64,000 nt of DNA from Auanema rhodensis (Eukaryota; Nematoda; Chromadorea; Rhabditida; Rhabditidae), in NCBI GenBank assembly GCA_964057225.1, contig OZ059895.1, forward strand, positions 8,928,001 through 8,992,000, given 5' to 3'. Both the position numbers and the translations under genes were made by a program. Shown here one piece after another: positions 42,001-45,000 of this stretch; positions within the stretch are counted from its first letter, which is position 1, and the number at the start of each line of letters is the position of its first letter. The notes below the pieces were generated by a model, which searched no databases, was not told the DNA's origin, and worked only from the letters and a program-made list of their open reading frames with translations.

Positions 42001-45000
42001 ACCAGAAGAAGAACAACCTGTTGATATCGTTGAGAAGACAAAGAGCCTCGGAGACAAGATCACCGGAGTTTTCAAGAAGGGACCAGCTCATCTGGATTAT
42101 CCAACTTCTGACGTATACGATGGACCATTGACTTCTACTGGACGTTCTTCTGAAATTGAAGGAGATGCTCTTGCTCATCATGTTGCTGTCTACCACAGTG
42201 GACGATCTGACGATCAAGCAACTACATGTCAACCTGTGAAACCAGAAGAAGAACAACCTGTTGATATCGTTGAGAAGACAAAGAGCCTCGGAGACAAGAT
42301 CACCGGCTTATTCAAGAAGGGACCAGCTCATCTGGACTATCCAACTTCTGTCGTATACGATGGACCATTGGCTACTACTGGACGTTCTTCTGAAATTGAA
42401 GGAGATGCTCTTGCTCATCATGTTGCTGTCTACCACAGTGGACGATCTGAGGACCATCCAACTACATCTCAACCTGAGAAACCAGAAGAAGAACAACCTG
42501 TTGATATCGTTGAGAAGACAAAGAGCCTCGGAGACAAGATCACCGGCTTATTCAAGAAGGGACCAGCTCATCTGGACTATCCAACTTCTGACGTATACGA
42601 TGGACCATTGGCTACTACTGGACGTTCTTCTGAAATTGAAGGAGATGCTCTAACTCATCATGTTGCTTTCTACCACAGTGGACGATCTGAGGACCATCCA
42701 ACTACATCTCAACCTGAGAAACCAGAAGAAGAACAACCTGTTGATATCGTTGAGAAGACAAAGAGCCTCGGAGACAAGATCACCGGCTTATTCAAGAAGG
42801 GACCAGCTCATCTGGACTATCCAACTTCTGACGTATACGATGGACCACTGGCTTCTACTGGACGTGCTTCTGAAATTGAAGGAGATGCTCTTACTCATCA
42901 TGTTGCTGTCTACCACAGTGGACGATCTGAGGACCATCCAATTACATCTCAACCTGAGAAACCAGAAGAAGAACAACCTGTTGATATCGTTGAGAAGACA
43001 AAGAGCCTCGGAGACAAGATCACCGGCTTATTCAAGAAGGGACCAGCTCATCTGGACTATCCAACTTCTGACGTATACGATGGACCACTGGCTTCTACTG
43101 GACGTGCTTCTGAAATTGAAGGAGATGCTCTAACTCATCATGTTGCTGTCTACCACAGTGGACGATCTGAGGACCATCCAACTACATCTCAACCTGAGAA
43201 ACCAGAAGAAGAACAACCTGTTGATATCGTTGAGAAGACAAAGAGCCTCGGAGACAAGATCACCGGCTTATTGAAGAAGGGACCAGCTCATGTGGATTAT
43301 CCAACTTCTGACGTATACGATGGACCATTGGCTTCTACTGGACGTGCTTCTGAAATTGAAGGAGATGCTCTTACTCATCATGTTGCTGTCTACCACAGTG
43401 GACGATCTGAGGACCATTCAACTACATCTCAACCTGAGAAACCAGAAGAAGAACAACCTGTTGATATCGTTGAGAAGACAAAGAGCCTCGGAGACAAGAT
43501 CACCGGCTTATTGAAGAAGGGACCAGCTCATCTGGATTATCCAACTTCTGACGTATACGATGGACCATTGGCTTCCACTGCACGTGCTTCTGAAATTGAA
43601 GGAGATGCTCTAACTCATCATGTTGCTGTCTACCACAGTGGACGATCTGACGATCAACCAACTACATCTCAACCTCAGAAACCAGAAGAAGAACAACCCG
43701 TTGACATCGTTGAGAAGGCAAAGAGCCTCGGAGACAAGATCACCGGAATTCTCAAGAAGGGACCAGCTCATCTGGACTATCCAACTTCTGAAACATACGA
43801 TGGACCATTGACTTCTACCGGACGTGCTTCTGATATTGAAGGAGATGCTCTTACTCATCATGTTGCTGTCTACCACAGTGGACAATCTGACGATCAACCA
43901 ACTACATCTCAATCTCAAAAGTCAGAAAAAGAACTTTTAGTTCACAGTGTCTCAAATAACTCTGCTTCTACTAGTTATAAACAATCATCCTACGTTATCT
44001 CATCTCCAACATCTGCAGTATATAGTAAGCGTTCGGTGCTAGAAGGAAAATCTGCTGATTCAGGGCTGCAACAAGATATTCAGCGTAACAATAACGTTCA
44101 ATATGAGGATCGGCACTCTATAGCTGATTCCGCGGATGAAGCTAATGATGAAGCTTACTTGAATCAAAATATCTATTTTAAAACAAAAAGCCGGCGTGAT
44201 CATAGTACATCTATTTTATCACCTGCAAATTTGCATTCCTCTTCTAATGATACTTCCGCTAGGGGATTCTCTGTTTCCATCAGTGCAAGGCAACCGGACC
44301 AAAGAGATCGCACAAAGGTATTCTCTTCGCAAAACAGAGAATTCACGAATAATGATGCTTTGCTCCGCCCACACACCGTCAGACCAACCTCTAGCAGGCA
44401 GAGAAGACTGTCGCCCCATAGCTGGACAACAATTTACGAACGAACAGAAATTTCTTATGTTAAAAGAGTTACTTCTCCTCCTCGTTTGGATTCACGACGA
44501 GATATTCAGTCGCCAACATCACATCGTTGTAGGTCTGACGAATCAAATCGTGGCTACAGTACTGAAAAGAATCGGAACCAATCAAAGTTAAATAAACCAA
44601 CAACTTGTCGTTGGACCACTTTCGATGATAAAGTAAATGTGCATCATCCTATTTACCCTCCACGACAATCACCATACAAGCCTCCAGCAGGTTCAAAAAT
44701 TGACACCATGAGAGAAAAATCGCGACAAACATTCGGCAAAGTACGAGAGGTGGCTGCTATTGAAAGAACGGAATGGCTTAGTCGATCTGATTACATTCCT
44801 CCCAGTCGTAGGAGCGAAGAAATATTCACAGTTGGAACGCCTTTCATAATAGGTGAACAGAGAAGAGATGAGCACGGCTGTGACTATTTGAGATATCAAA
44901 TTAGTGGACTACGAGAGAATGAGTTCCCAATGATTGAAGATGGCGCTGTGGAATGCCGCAGAGCGACATTACGTAATTCCACGGTACCAGCTGATCAGGA

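Larger units (their letters stand above)
1..43935 (+). repeat. 240-bp in-frame tandem array, 183 copies, open on the left
   Basis: The same 240-bp unit recurs at strict 240-bp spacing from base 1 to about 43935. For example, the line starting tgttgctgtc at 181 recurs in the same phase at 43861, exactly 182 periods later. Neighbouring units differ at only a few positions for the first 33 kb and more strongly after that. Frequent synonymous variants are CTC/CTT in the SLG motif, TTA/TTG in GLF, and CTA/CTT/CTC before THH. The main replacement site is the tripeptide after DGPL (TTT, AST, SST, TST, rarely ATT). No copy carries a stop codon. Copy number depends on correct assembly, but the many private variants argue against simple assembly stuttering. 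Confidence 0.97.

Noticed and set aside
180-43133. Many 60-413-codon open frames in a second plus-strand frame of the array
   Set aside because: They are shadows of the giant frame. Each is interrupted by the TAA formed by CTA-ACT and becomes long only where that codon is CTT, CTC or TCT, as at 36570-37811.
1988-43918. Minus-strand open frames of up to 222 codons across the array
   Set aside because: They repeat with the same 240-bp period, appear and vanish with silent changes on the plus strand, and show no start context or splice sites.
1-43935. CRISPR or satellite DNA interpretation of the 240-bp array
   Set aside because: There are no spacers, and the unit length is a multiple of three. 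The frame is intact in every copy and runs into a unique C-terminal domain, so it is a coding minisatellite.
1-43935. The array as an assembly artefact
   Set aside because: Cannot be excluded for exact copy number, but units carry many private and block-shared variants and a graded divergence that a collapsed or stuttering assembly would not produce.
44219-44899. Open frames on the minus strand and an alternative plus frame over the giant gene's C-terminal domain
   Set aside because: They overlap the unique tail, which is continuous in frame with the array and ends in a normal stop with a downstream poly(A) signal.
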